DNA from: Dryas octopetala
Lineage: Eukaryota > Streptophyta > Magnoliopsida > Rosales > Rosaceae
Direction of reading: 5' to 3'
Assembly (NCBI GenBank): GCA_963921425.1
Contig: OY992834.1
Coordinates: 12,197,271 to 12,261,270 of the forward strand
DNA: 64,000 nucleotides
The notes under the pieces are model-generated. The model worked only from the letters and a program-made list of their open reading frames with translations. It did no database searches and was not told the DNA's origin. Numbering within the stretch: position 1 is the stretch's first letter; each line of letters starts with the position of its first letter. Position numbers and translations under genes: made by a program. Shown here one piece after another: positions 33,360 through 45,830 of the stretch.

Positions 33360-36300
33360 TTAGAACTGGACTGAAAAAGTGGAGTTTCTGCAAAAATAAA
33401 TAAATTAACTCAAATTATACACTCTCAGCCATGCAGTTGGCAGTTGATAAAATTCTAATAATTGCACTTCCAATAATTATATTGCATAAACTTGCTTCAT
33501 TAAGTAAGACCCAATGATCACCAACTATCAGTCTGGTATTTCTCTCCACAATCTTGGTGAGGTCCCAAGTTCGAATCCTCCTCCCCCATATTAAAATTTT
33601 TTAAAAAGTAACTCCAATGGTCATGTATCACTAGCAAACAGATGTGCAAGTTCAGCCCTTTTCCAGGGTGAACATCACAAGATCTTGTGCGTATATCAAA
33701 CTAGACCCACTTACATAGGAGTAGCTGTTTCGTCTAGGTGTACAATATTAATAATATTTGCTTTTAGAAACATCAAAGTGACTTCTGGATAATCAACTTG
33801 TGGATAACAAGTAAACTGTTGCCATTACGTAGTTGGGGACAAGCACAGAGACACACACACAAAGGATGCAAGATGGTAATACTGTTATTAAATCATGTTT
33901 TATGCTACCACATATGACAACCAAATGGATATGGTGGGTAAAAAGAAAAAAGCATTAAGGCAGGAAACTTACGGTGCCTGTTGAGCACCATCTTGTTGTA
34001 TCAACTGAGAATATATGTACTCATCAACCCTCTGCTTTGCCAATGCCACCTGGTAAGCAGCCAAAATTTCCATGAAAATGAGAACCTTCATGCATAGAAG
34101 CTTCATAAAAATTGTTCTATAGACAAATTGACCACCACACTTGTTTCTAGAATAAACAACTCCAGGTTAAATGTTCAATACAACATTTTCCCCACTAAAC
34201 CTGACCCCTATTTCCCTCTGTAGTCAAATTTTAACAATTTATTCAACTTACTGAGTTTCTTATGAAATGTGAAAGGTAAAAAGATAACATTATAATGCAA
34301 GAAGTAAACTTCACAAGAAGTACACCAGTCAACCCAACAACACGAACCATAATGCAAGCACTCTTGTCAACAATAAATCTAATAATTTAAACTTGAACTA
34401 CTTGCTGAAAATGTAGTTATTTTCTGGGCAATAATTTGCATAAAATGTATTCATTCAAATTTCTGCTTCATTCTTTCAAGGCTTATCACATGAATGACCT
34501 CTACTGCAATCTATCACTTCATACTGAATCTATGATACCATGGCTTTAATACCGCGTCTTCTTTCCCCAACTCTTAGATGGTATCTAAAACAAATTGACA
34601 AGAAAGTTACAATAACAAAGTGAAAGATGGATCTACCTGTTGAGCACTGCCACAAAATTGAATCTGCCTATGTTTTTGCTCACCTTTCCCACCATAAACC
34701 TACAAAACACAAAACCATATTATTAGCTGGAATAAAACACAAAACAATTAATAGGCAAAACCAGAGGATTGGGAACTATATATGAGAACAACTCATAAAG
34801 TTTCAGCAAGATACAATTGGAAATCACTGACTATGATTATAAAAGCTTAAATGATAAAACTCAGCCTACCTTGATCATTGCTCCAGACTCATTTCTGATC
34901 CTTGAAATGTTGGAGCCGCATCTACCGATCAACCCACCAACCATTGTTTCCGATATCACCATCTCAAAGGTTATATATTCAGCTGCAAGATTGGTTGTCC
35001 TAAAGATGATGTGGTTATAAGAAAAAAAAAATTAAAACTTGGTAGAGCCGCATAACGTGGCATATATTTAGTTATTTTTATATGGAAAAATTTGAATAAC
35101 CTGAAGTTGGGTCCATGTACGGTTGAACTTGAGGTGGTCGAATTGCTGTATAGTTATATGCTGGGCTGATAGAAATCACTTGTCGAGGCGGGTTTTCTCT
35201 AAACAACATTGAATTTATAACAGGTTACTAAACTGACTTCAGAAAAGAAGCAAGACCAAGAATAGTTTGGAACACTACGTAAACAAGAATCCAATGTAAA
35301 ACCTTAGTTGACAACGAATCTCCTCCAGAGCTTTCAGAACAGCAGGGACATCACCTGATACCTAAATTTAACAAAAATGTCAGTTATCAGCAATCCTTCA
35401 TAGTAAAGAAATATTTGAGTCAAGACCAAGTCAAATTGTTAGCACGAAAATGTTTTTCAGTCTTACATAACAAGATCAACCAACAGTCTGAAATAATGGT
35501 GAGTACCTACAACCATCGCCCTTTTAAATTAAAAACACAGACAAACTCACCTGTACCACTCGATCAGATTCGTGGGCAGACGCACACAAAGGCAACTGAT
35601 TTGGAGCAAGGATTGTTATTGTGGCACCAGAGGAGTTCCTCAACTTCTCAATATTCTGGCCAGACATCCCAATTAAAGAACCTGCTTGGGACCCAGCAAT
35701 CAAAAGTCTTATTGTATTGGCAGCCACATGTCCTGCACCAACTTTTGCTGCCTCAGCACCACTCTCATCCTCCTGTTAATTCATAGACATTTAGAAATCA
35801 TTCATTTTCATCAGAGTATTCACAGACCCAAAACGCTTGTTTACCATTTTGACAAATGACAAGTTCAGAAACACAAGAACTCTTGAATCCAATAGCAACA
35901 CACCACATTCTAGCATTAGTAGTTGTGATTCTTTCATTACATGAGAACCAATACCTACAAAGTGAGATGCTTTGAGAACACAAGCATGTGGTGAAATAAC
36001 TAAAGGGTTTTCTAGCATTCAAAGTATCGATAAGGTGACAAAACTTCACCTTTTTATAGTTCAGCTACCAACACAAAATGTAATTTTAACAATTCCCATT
36101 ATTATAAACCCCACTTAAAAAACACATAAATCAAAGTTTAATAGTATCTTCAAGTTTACACATGGTACTCTTGTGTATTAAATTAAAGATAACAGCTTCT
36201 TCTTCTTTTTTGCCCGGGAAAAGATAACAGCTTTAATGCTTGACATAATCTAATTTAAGTTATAACATTACTATTAAGCACCCCATTTGAACCTTGTGAC

Positions 36301-36963
36301 TTCAAAATTTGAACTTGAGCATAACCAACTAAAAAAATCACCTTCAGAATTAAACCAGCTATTTGCTGAAGCGCATTCTCGGCATCAGTAATCGCGTTAT
36401 CATTATCCTTTGAACTTATTATAATCACACGCTCCTCATGTCTCTGCAAACCAACCAAAAAACCCAAACGCAAACCCAAAAACAAAAAGCAGCAAATTTA
36501 ATAAAACAATAATCAAAACCAACAAAAACTCTAAGAAGCAATAATGAATGAAACGTAAGAGTGAGTTACATACAGCGATGGCGTCGGCGATTTTGACCGT
36601 AGCCTTGGTCTCCTCGCGAATCTTCTGGATTCGGCAGCCTTCTTTGCCGATGACCTTGCCGATCTGCCTCGACGGGACCACGATTCTAAACAAGACGTCT
36701 TGGACTTGGGCCCGGCGCTTCGGGGCGGATTCCTGGGCCTCCGGCCCGGCAAACATATAAGGGTATTCGTCCTCTCGGCGGCGCTTCATGGCGGCCGGGA
36801 GGGCGGGTTCGGATCCGGGTACCGGCATTACGGCGGGTGGGGGAGGCACTTGAAATTGGGGTTGTACGGGGATTTGGAAATCGGGGTGTAGGGGCATTTG
36901 GAGTTGGGGGTGCATGGGCACTTGGAGTTGGGGGTGTAGGGGCATTTGGCCTGGTTGCGCCAT
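33360..36963 (-). CDS. Three-KH-domain RNA-binding protein (PCBP-like)
   Basis: Nine exons on the minus strand splice in frame to about 383 residues: 36574-36963, 36342-36443, 35551-35772, 35303-35361, 35101-35198, 34870-34982, 34637-34699, 33973-34049 and 33360-33387. The start is MAQPGQMPLHPQ, with a Pro/Gln-rich N-terminus of repeated HPQLQ-type units and a basic KRRRED stretch. KH1 contains IGKVIGKEGCRIQKI, KH2 contains GSLIGMSGQNIEKL and KH3 contains GGLIGRCGSNISRI. Each keeps the GxxG loop that grips single-stranded RNA. The short end is PNSTFSVQF. Proteins of this plant family act in the nucleus in mRNA processing, including flowering and stress genes. All splice sites are GT-AG. I cannot name the orthologue. 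Confidence 0.88.
33510..33600 (+). repeat. Possible SINE/tRNA-derived fragment in the last KH-gene intron
   Basis: A B-box-like gttcgaatcc at 33569-33578 follows a weak A-box-like stretch. The phrase ttcgaatcctcctccccc resembles tRNA-derived SINE heads. It is short and undemarcated. Confidence 0.25.
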
Positions 36964-38618
36964 TTTCGGGTTTTTTTGGGAGCTTTGGGGTTTGGTTTCG
37001 TTACGGTGGAAAAGGTTTTGACTTTTGACGAAGTAAAATGGTCATGAAAACCGAAAAGGAGGATATAGCCATGTAGAGCGAACCCGCAACAGCAAGGGTT
37101 TTGTGATTTTATTCAAAATTACATAACTGCCCCTCTTTCTTTTGTTTTATACCCTATATCATTCTTACCTCACCCATTGGGCCATTGCACTGAGAAAATC
37201 ATAGGAGTGTCAATGAAACGAAGTCAGATTTGCCAATATCATCTTTGTTTCACCGATTGAATAGGGTTCTAATCGGATATGCGGGATCTTGATATCTATT
37301 TTTTAAAAACAATCTATAACAAATTAATAGTGGTATCAGAGTCGATGATTCGGCTGGGATGCATCGCAGATGATCATCATTCGAGGTGGAGTAGCTCTTT
37401 AGAGGACATTCCTAGGTGCATCAAGGTAGGCAGAGCAAACTCAAGAAACTCGTGATTGGGATTAATGATGGTCAATCGTGCTTGATGGATGATTAAGCTG
37501 ATTCAAGGTGAGCTTAGAGAGAAATTTTGTCAAGAATTGTGATTTAATTCAAGGTGAAAATAGGTAGGAATTGTGGATCAAATCCAATGTCTAACATCTG
37601 ATAGATGATTATCTATCAATTGGTATAGTAAGTGAGATATTTCACCAAATTGTACCGAAACATTTTAAAATAAAACTCCGCACTTGAATGGGTTTATTGG
37701 TCATGCCAGCACCCATGTTGGACAAAGATGGACTTGGGCCCCAACATTATACACCCCTTCAATGCCCCTCATTAATTCATCCCATCCAGCCAATTTTTAG
37801 AGCAACTTTGGCGGAAATGGCATCATAAATTGGCAAGGTGGGAATTTCCTTTTTTATTTTAATTATTTAAAAAATTTATTCAAGGATAAGGTGGGAATTT
37901 ATGCAATATAGAGGAGTTAAACAAGCAAGAATCCCTATATTCTAACCAAGGAGTAAAATTTCATTTTTTGGGGATATGAAAATTTTAGCACCATATCAAA
38001 CTAATTTCATTCAAATTTCAAAAAAAATTTCAAAATTTCGGGCGAAATTTTCAGAGGCGAATACCAAAGGGAGAGAGTAGAGGCAGAGACCAAAGAGAGA
38101 AAGGGGAGGAAGAGGGAGAGCTGCCCATCGCCGGAGGGAGAAGAGAAAGAAAGAAAAAAACACGTTTTGTTTGCATCTACGCACTCGTTGACCCGAGAAC
38201 TTTCCAACAAGACTAAAATCAAGACTGGCCTTTTCTAATTTTTATTGTTTCTCGATGGCCCGCCGAAATCATTTAAAATCCAAATAACTCACCAAAATTA
38301 ACTTGGAAGTCCTAAAAACGTTTTGTAAACTCTTGTGAGCTCGTCTCGATAAATCTTATTGTTCTACAACTTCAAATTCATTTATTTTCTTCCAAAATTC
38401 CTCAGAAAAATTCTAATACCTCCAAATTAACAAGATAATTAATTATCAATAAATCACTATTTACTCCAAAATAAATTATAAACAAACTTTCTAGGATCTC
38501 ACAATTTTATTTGGATTGTATTTGGTTATTGGGTTAAGGGGTTTAAAAAATAACAATACATGTCTTTTTTTTATTTGTTCACATATGTTTTAAAGACAAT
38601 TAGATTTAAAATGATTAA
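36964..38618. other. KH-gene 5' flank and intergenic DNA with an LTR-element trace
   Basis: The first 120 bp are the 5' flank of the minus-strand KH gene. At 37331-37342 there is tggtatcagagt, the usual initiator-Met PBS of plant LTR elements, preceded by AT-rich sequence ending in ataaca. This suggests a small LTR-element relic with no coding part. The stretch 37990-38100 has short aaatttc/gaaatttt phrases. No gene is seen. Confidence 0.35.
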
Positions 38619-39002
38619 GGCTTAGTTTGAGATTGCTGTGAGAAAAAATGGCTGTGAAGTAAAGCAGTTGAGTGTTTGGTAAATTATATTTTCAAAAGTG
38701 TTGTGAGTACAAAAAGTAGTATGAAGGTGTTTGGTAAATTGTAATGTAAAACTGCTGTGACTATTTATAATTACTAAAATGAGGGTATTATGGGTAAAAT
38801 AAAATTTTCATTGTTGATATGATTCACTGCAGCTTTCAAAAGCACCTACAAACTTGTTTTCTATTTTTGGCTGTGGGGAGTTGAGAATTGCGGGGCAAAG
38901 CACTTTTTCATTTTTTTACCAAACATCAAAACTGTTGTGGGTGATTGAGAATTGTCATCCACAACAGCTTTTGGATCCTCCACAACAATCACAAACGGGG
39001 CC
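38619..39002. mobile_element. Tourist-like MITE (PIF/Harbinger type)
   Basis: A 384-bp non-coding element with terminal inverted repeats: ggcttagtttgagattgctg on the left and ggccccgtttgtgattgttg as the reverse complement of the right. It is flanked by TAA on both sides (38616-38618 and 39003-39005). The 3-bp TAA duplication and GGC...GTTTG ends fit PIF/Harbinger-derived MITEs, which depend on transposase supplied elsewhere. Confidence 0.8.
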
Positions 39003-39039
39003 TAAATATTCCTAAAAAAAAAGATCATTTTAATGTAAT

Positions 39040-39304
39040 TGTTAATTAGTGAACCATTTGTATTTAACAGTATTTGTCTTCAGCGCTCATTATATTCACC
39101 TTATATCACATGAAACCTACTATATAATTTGGTTTTTTCAATATTTTTTATTAATGTAGTAGATAATATGTTAAATAAACATATGGTCAAGTTTCATTCA
39201 AAATTTTCGTATTTTGATAGCACTTTCCGTCGTTTTTGTCTAATTTTGTCGAAATTGAAATTTCCATCGAAAATTTCCTCAAAACCAAAATTTTACTCCT
39301 TGAT
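39040..39304 (+). mobile_element. LTR fragment related to 14173-14610
   Basis: The sequence runs from tgttaattagtgaacc through cagtatttgtcttcagcgc and gcttc-type AT-rich DNA to accaaaattttactccttga. It matches the U3 part of the minus-strand LTR relic at 14.2-14.6 kb along its length, in the opposite orientation. It lacks the TATA/U5 part and a PBS, so it is a truncated piece. Confidence 0.6.
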
Positions 39305-40380
39305 TCTAACCACTCTAAACTACTTTGTTGACTCTTGGCAAAAAAAAAAAAAAAAAACTACTTTCTTGATCACTTTTTTCCCTTAACTTTCTTATTTACC
39401 CTTAATAAAAATTAAAATAATAATAAAAAAGGCAAACCCAATATTCACCCATCCCTACCCAACATAGCAAGTCGCCCCATCCCAAACTGACCGCCAACAG
39501 TCCCTTTCATCAGTGACAACCTCTCTCTCCTCCTTTCGTCTATTTCTTTCTCTATTCCCCTCCCTCACTGGACCACCATGGTTCCAATGGTGGGCATGGC
39601 TTGGGTTGGTTAGTTGGGTCGGGTTGGGGTGGATGTTTGTTTTTCACTTTTTAGAAATATTTCATTAAATGGTATAAATAGAGTTTTTGAAAAGGATTAC
39701 CAAAAAAGTAGTTGAGGGTAGTCAAAATATAAGAGAAATTTTGAAAAATGACCACTTTTTGAACCCACTAAAGACTTTTAACTCTTTTTTTTCCATAGAA
39801 AACTAACCCAAATAGGTTGAGAAAATACCCAAATACCCTTAACATTAAAAAATGAACTCAAATACCCAAAAACCTTGTCTCACTCTTCCCCTCCCCCAAT
39901 CACGACATCTTCTCCCTTACAACGTCTTCTCCATCACAAACTCACCCAATCACACATGCGCGCACCATTTCAGCTGTCGATGAAATAGTCCAACCACTTT
40001 GCCAAAAAGTCGCCACAACTTACTCCACCAAGTCGAGCACAAACCCACCATCACCAAGTTGATGCAAGCACAGTCACGTCGGAAAAAATAAAGTTGATGC
40101 AAAGCACAGTGGCGCTTGACCACCAAATCGCTATAAGAACACAGTCGTCGTACCATCAATTTCTAGCTAGCAAGCATAAACCCATGTACCCACATAACCA
40201 TGAGCGTGAATTTCATACGAATTCCTTGGTTTAATTCTCACATTTTTTAAAAAATAGAAAAAAAAAAAAAAAGATTGGTGAGGAGGAGGGAGAGTCTAAT
40301 GTTGTGTTGGTTTTGGAAAATCTTTTAATTTTAAGGGTATTTGAGTATTTTCTATTCTCATTTTGGTTATTTTTCTAAAA
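39305..40380. other. Intergenic DNA, no gene seen
   Basis: AT-rich DNA with A- and T-homopolymer runs; a CT-rich patch near 39520-39570. No supported coding frame. Confidence 0.5.
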
Positions 40381-40937
40381 AGAGGAAATTACAGATTTGG
40401 TCAACTTATTTTATACCTAGTTCAATTTTGATCTACGATCTTTTTTAAGTTCTGTTTTGGTCCACTAATTGTTTCATTTGTTCAATAAATGTTCAGATTT
40501 GTGACTTTAAATCATTTGGGTTGTGCTTTCTTCAATTATAATTGAAGTATAAGTTATATTTTATCATTTCTTAGTCATAAAAACAAATTTGGAGTATTAG
40601 AATCTAAGAGAATTGAGATTGGGTGTAGTTTGAAAAATTGGCAGTTTCAGGCTTTCAGGTACTCTACTTTGGGGTCAATTATCTTGAGTTTTAGAACTTC
40701 AATTTGAATGATCTTTATATAGTTGTAAATAAGAAATGCATAGCTTTAAAACAATTATATGTTTGCTAAATTTGGATGAGATTTGATAGGGTAAAAGACA
40801 GACCAAATTTGAGAAAACAAATATGGACCTTTATTGAACAAGTGGAACAATTAGTGGACCAAAACAAAACTTAAAAAAAATTGTAGACCAAAATTGAACT
40901 AGGTATAAAATAACTGGACTAAATCTGTAATTTTCTC
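40381..40937. mobile_element. Mutator-like foldback MITE
   Basis: 557 bp with inverted repeats of about 130 bp. The left arm runs aggaaattacagatttggtc, then ttattttatacctagttcaa, and ttttggtccactaattgttt. The right arm is its inverted copy with scattered mismatches. A perfect 9-bp duplication tttctaaaa (40372-40380 and 40938-40946) is the Mutator signature. There is no coding capacity. Confidence 0.88.
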
Positions 40938-40946
40938 TTTCTAAAA

Positions 40947-41297
40947 ATTATAAAAAATGGGTTTAGAAAAGGATTATTTTTCCAAATTTCTCAAAATATA
41001 ATTACCGAACAAACAGTTGTGATGGGTGGGTGCAACCGTGCAAATATAATTTCTCTGTTTTTTTGTTTTTTTTTGTTTTTGTGAAACATCCTTTCAGTCT
41101 TCACTCTTCAGCGTGGACCATCTCACAGACACAACGAGAGTACCAATAAAAATGTGATGAAAGTTGTTTAACATGTTTCTCCTTTTTTTTTTTTTTTTTT
41201 TTTGGCCAAGGTTTAACATGTTTCTCCTTTTTTTGGCCAGGTAACATGTTTCTCCTTAAATCCCTTAAAACTGATATTTTCTGAAAAACCACTGACC
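40947..41297. other. Upstream flank of the mTERF gene
   Basis: T-rich sequence with long T runs near 41060 and 41190, and a small duplication of the phrase aacatgtttctcctt (about 41168, 41215 and 41245). No clear TATA box was found. Confidence 0.4.
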
Positions 41298-43022
41298 ATG
41301 TCCCTCCCCAAATCTCTCTACAATCTCCTTTCACACCAGTTCTTCTCCACTACCACCAAAACCAGAACCACCACAAGGCTCCTAAAGCCCCCAACCCTCT
41401 CCAATATCCCCCACAAGTACAAGTCCCAAGTCATCAAACAAGCCCAGAAGGTCCTCACGGACTACCTCCACACCACCAGGTCCTTGTCCTTCACATACGC
41501 CGAGCATATTAGCAAGAACTCCCTCTTCTCCCTCTCCTATCTCATAAAAAAGATCGACTTTTCGGCCCCAAATTTCTCGAAGAGCTTCCAGAGGTTCCTC
41601 AGGTACCACCCCATCAATGAATTTGAGTTTTTCTTTGAAAGCATTGGCATAGAATACAACCAAGTTTGTGACTTTTTGCCTGCCAACAAGTTCTTCTTCT
41701 CTGAAGATGGGACTGTTTTGAAGGTTGCTTGTGAACTTTCTGGATTTGGGTTTCCTTGGAATATGTTAGGGAAGTTGTATGAGGAGGAACCTTCTGTTTT
41801 TAGTAAGAGTCCAAAGGAGTTGAAAGAGAGGCTTAGTGGGTTTAAGGAATATGGGTTTTGTAATCTTTCAGTTGTGGGTATGTGCTTGGCTTTCCCTTCT
41901 TTGTTGAGGGTGGAGGGGGAATTGGGTGGTGATATTGTGGCATTGCTTGATGATTTGAAAAGGGTATTTGTAGAGTTTGATATGGAAAATTGTGTTGAGG
42001 GAAATGTGGATGCTTGGTATGAGGTTTGTAAAGAAATTCGGGTGTTTTATGATTTGGGTTGCGAGAAAGGGGAGGTAGGGGAATTGTTGGGTAGGAAGAA
42101 AGATCTTTTTCGTGAATGCTCAGCAGATGTGCTGGTCCAGAAAGCAAACTACTTTTGTAGATTAGGTGTTAGGAAAGAGGATGTAGGCTTGTTGCTTCTT
42201 CAAAGTCCAGAGATTTTGAATCTTGATCTGGAAACGCCGTTGATATCAGCATTGGGATTGTTGAAACATTTTGGATTGAACATTGAAGAATTGAAGGCTG
42301 TGAGTGAAAAGTACCCTCATGTGATGGGAAGAAACAAAATGGCTAATTTACCACATTTGATAAGGGCTTTGGATCTTCAGGAATGGTTCTTTAATAAGAT
42401 TAAGAATGAACATCAGTTGTTAGCGGATTATGTAATCATTGATTCTGATGAAGACATCAACGTCAAGAAAGAATTTAGTGATGGATTGGGGAGGATCCAA
42501 TCTTCGGCGACTCCCATTCATACAATTCAAAAATTGAATTTCTTGCATGGCATTGGGTTTGGAGAGAATTGTGTGACTCTAATGACCTTAACCCACTTGC
42601 ATGGTAAAAGCAGTGACTTACAAAAGCGGTTTGATTGTCTTCTTGATACAGGAATTGAATTCTCAAACCTTTGTTTGATGATAAGAACAACACCAAAGAT
42701 CCTGAACCAGAACCCAGAATATCTAGAAAAGAAAGTAAATTTCTTTTGCCAGGAAATGGATTCCTCTTTGCAGTACCTCAGTACTTTTCCAGCATTATTG
42801 TGTTTTGACTTGGAGAACCGGATTAAGCCCAGATACAGATTTTATGTGTGGCTCAAAGAGAAGGGTTTGTACTCTGAAAGCTACTCGTTTGCAAGCATGA
42901 TTGCTACCAGTGAAAAGAGATTTGTAGCACGGGTTTTTGGAATTCACCCAGCTGTTCCAAAACATTGGTTTGAATGTTTCTCAGATAGAACCTTATCAAA
43001 CAAAAAGAATTTTCTCAAATAG
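41298..43022 (+). CDS. mTERF-family organellar nucleic-acid-binding protein
   Basis: A single open exon of 574 residues. The N-terminus MSLPKSLYNLLSHQFFSTTTKTRTTTR is rich in Ser, Thr and Arg without acids, as expected of a mitochondrial (or plastid) targeting peptide. The body has repeated helical units of about 30-35 residues with the mTERF pattern of Leu and Pro, for example VGMCLAFPSLLRV, VGLLLLQSPEILNL, LKAVSEKYPHVMG, LCLMIRTTPKILNQ and LSTFPALLCFDLENRIKPR. Plant mTERFs bind organellar DNA or RNA and affect transcription, splicing or stress tolerance. The conserved phrase RYHPINEFEFFFESIG near residue 105 recalls the SHOT1/MTERF18-type subgroup; that subgroup assignment is inference. Length and absence of introns are normal. 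Confidence 0.88.
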   Translation: MSLPKSLYNLLSHQFFSTTTKTRTTTRLLKPPTLSNIPHKYKSQVIKQAQKVLTDYLHTTRSLSFTYAEHISKNSLFSLSYLIKKIDFSAPNFSKSFQRFLRYHPINEFEFFFESIGIEYNQVCDFLPANKFFFSEDGTVLKVACELSGFGFPWNMLGKLYEEEPSVFSKSPKELKERLSGFKEYGFCNLSVVGMCLAFPSLLRVEGELGGDIVALLDDLKRVFVEFDMENCVEGNVDAWYEVCKEIRVFYDLGCEKGEVGELLGRKKDLFRECSADVLVQKANYFCRLGVRKEDVGLLLLQSPEILNLDLETPLISALGLLKHFGLNIEELKAVSEKYPHVMGRNKMANLPHLIRALDLQEWFFNKIKNEHQLLADYVIIDSDEDINVKKEFSDGLGRIQSSATPIHTIQKLNFLHGIGFGENCVTLMTLTHLHGKSSDLQKRFDCLLDTGIEFSNLCLMIRTTPKILNQNPEYLEKKVNFFCQEMDSSLQYLSTFPALLCFDLENRIKPRYRFYVWLKEKGLYSESYSFASMIATSEKRFVARVFGIHPAVPKHWFECFSDRTLSNKKNFLK

Positions 43023-45830
43023 AAAATCCATTAATACTTGTCGAGAGACATCTCTTGCATAGAGTTTACCAGCTTGTTGTAAAAATGAACGACATATTAC
43101 ATTATTATTACCTATGGATTTGGAATTCCAACATGGTATTGATGAGGATACCATTAGGAATTTGTCAAGAAGTTAACCTTCTGTCATTGACGCATTGTTA
43201 GAGATTTGTAAACTTTTATCTGATCTTTAGGTGATGATAACATTAGGCAGTTTCTGGTTCTGAGCCACTGTGATGGTTGTTGATTTTGTTCTTATCTTAA
43301 TCCTCCAATGCTTACAATATTAAGGGTAGAGGAGCAAGTGAAGTGATAATGACCCATAAAATTGAAAGTAAGTTCTGTTTTGTGCCTTGTACATATGATC
43401 ATTGCCATTATGTTCAGTTAAATGATTTCTTTATACAGGCTTTTTGTATCTAGAAATTATATCTCTTTTGTGTGTGGAGATTTTTTGATTTGTTTATCAA
43501 GACATCGAAAAGCAGAATTTTGCAACCTCATTTTATTGCTTGTTCCAACTCAATGAGAGGTAGGCGCATTTGGGCATGCTGAAACCCTATCTTCTCAGCG
43601 CACGCCTCAAGCAGTTCTCTTAAACTTTTGTGTGCTAATTGGAATGGATGATGATCTGTCATTGAAACAAAGTTTTGTTTGTTCTTTGAACATATGAGTT
43701 CTGTTATTATGTCTGTTGAATTACTGCTGGCTATGGGAAGTGAGGCCTGATTTCTTTTAAGTACATGCCGACCTCTTTATTCATTTAGAAAGGGTTTTGC
43801 TTATCTGCACTGTACTTTCCGACTCTTTTGTGTTCCATTCCCATGCTTTTCAATTTGGTATATTTTGTTTGCAATGTCTTTTCAGCACCAGTCACCAGTT
43901 AAAGGATGAAGCTTTTGTTGAACATGTTTCTGTCACTATTACTGGAACAGGGCTACAATGATTGAGATCAGCCTCCATGGGAGTGGTTCAAGCCAAGCCC
44001 CAGATGTAGAAGGAAGCTCTATTAGGTGGCTGAAGCTTCTGGCTCTCTTATCTTCATCATGGTCTTTGTTTGACTTTTTCCTTCTGATAGCCTCGTATGT
44101 CTTGTTAGTCACTTATTGTTGCTTCTTTTAAGCCCGGTTGGCAGTGTGGCCTGCTTTTGGTGTCGGAAACAAGGTTCCAAAGTCTTCCGACGGCTCTGTT
44201 TACTTGATTTTGAGCAATTTAGAAGGAAGTTGGAATCTTTCATGTACCAGTACAACAAAGAATTATCGAAGCTTCTGATTTGGTTGCTTAGGACGCTGGA
44301 AGGAAGGTGTTCCCTCAACTGGATAGCAGATTCCCTTCAATATCTCTCGACTCATTAAGTTCATAATTTTTTTAGGCATTTTTTTATTTCTTTAATGCTT
44401 CTGGTAAAATCATAAGTTATGATTTACTTGTTCACAAAGAATTGAGAACTCTAGAAGACTAGAAGTTGTTAATTCCGATTTATTGACATGGTCATCTTGT
44501 TCACTTTCTTGTCGGAGGAAATGTTCAGTTTGGTTTGTCAATTCTCTTCTCAAGATTGAACCTTTTGTTTATCATAATCATAACTCGTTTCTCTATCTTC
44601 CCTCACTATTTGGGCTAATCTTAATAAGGACTTCAAATAAACTTTTCGTAGAACAATTTAATAAATTACGTTGTAATTTATTTCTATCTATCAATCGAAC
44701 AAGAATGGAGGAAGAAGAATTCAAACTCGAGACTTCAAATGTACTTGGCTGAACTTACAAGTCCCCACAAATAAGAAGATGATTCATTTTTGGCTAAGAG
44801 TGGTTTTCTTTTCGTACTAGGGTGGGCCAGAGACCCAAACGACAGGAAATTTGTTAGGGACTAATCTGGCCCATGGCACACAACAAAGATCTTCAACCAA
44901 AAGATGGGCCACAACACAAGTGGGAAGTCCATAATGATACAACCCAAACTCTGAACAAGCCCAAGAGCTGCCACCCCCATTCTGCTCATGAAAGATATAT
45001 GCTTATATATAGTAGCCCAATGTTTGAACCGATATTTTTCTCATGAACCAAAATCTATTTTAGGCTGGATCTAACGATTAGAGTGAGTTTTGATTGAGAT
45101 CATATGGTTGATATCCTTGTGCGGCTTGTATTAATATGTATTTAGGCGCGACTTTAGGGCCGACTTCTCGTACTCAAGCAGCTACTAAATTTAGGTCATA
45201 GCTCAATGATCAAGTAAAGTCAAAGATTGGACTTTGAGATAATTTATGTTATTATCTTGATTAAAAAATGGTACAACATGGACCAATATGTATTTCGGCC
45301 AAAATTCTAGTTTAGGCCAATCTTTATTTGGTTCAAATTAAGAGTGAATTAGTATTTAAGTGCCTTAATTTCAAGGTACTGACACACTAAAAACTTAATA
45401 AAAACCACCCCAACATACAAATTTAACTTGCATATAACCTTCTAAAAGGCCCAATAAAAAATTGAAACTAACACAAGCCCAACTCACCCAAAATAAAAAC
45501 TGAAACTAACACAAGTTCAACTCACTCAAAATTAAAAACTGAAACTAACACAAGCCTAACCCACCCAAAATAGCTTCAGCAAGCGTCAAACTGAAATTGT
45601 AAATTGAAACTACGTTAGAAAACTAAAACTGCAACTGTAGTCATATTTTCACTATACTTTCAACAAATATAAGTTTCATATACTGAAAAAACTAAGAGAA
45701 TTTGAGAGAAGAAAATTCAAAACGAACAAAACTGAAAAAAGTGAATTTAAACTATACTAAATAAGCTAAGTGACCTAGAGGTTACAAATGTTACCTTATT
45801 ATTACATTTTAACAATAGTTATATTAGAGG
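43023..45830. other. Long intergenic stretch after mTERF
   Basis: Probably includes the mTERF 3' UTR (AATAAA-type ends are not obvious). A short frame at about 43959-44131 (MIEISLHGSGSSQAPDVEGS, then hydrophobic) is unsupported. The stretch 45470-45560 has a loose triplicate of aaactgaaactaacacaag. No convincing gene. Confidence 0.45.

Noticed and set aside
41842-42147. Antisense frame within the mTERF gene
   Set aside because: Shadow of the mTERF coding strand, Pro/His-rich with no family pattern.
44116-44358. 80-codon frame after mTERF
   Set aside because: No recognisable family, no promoter signs and ordinary chance length for this composition.
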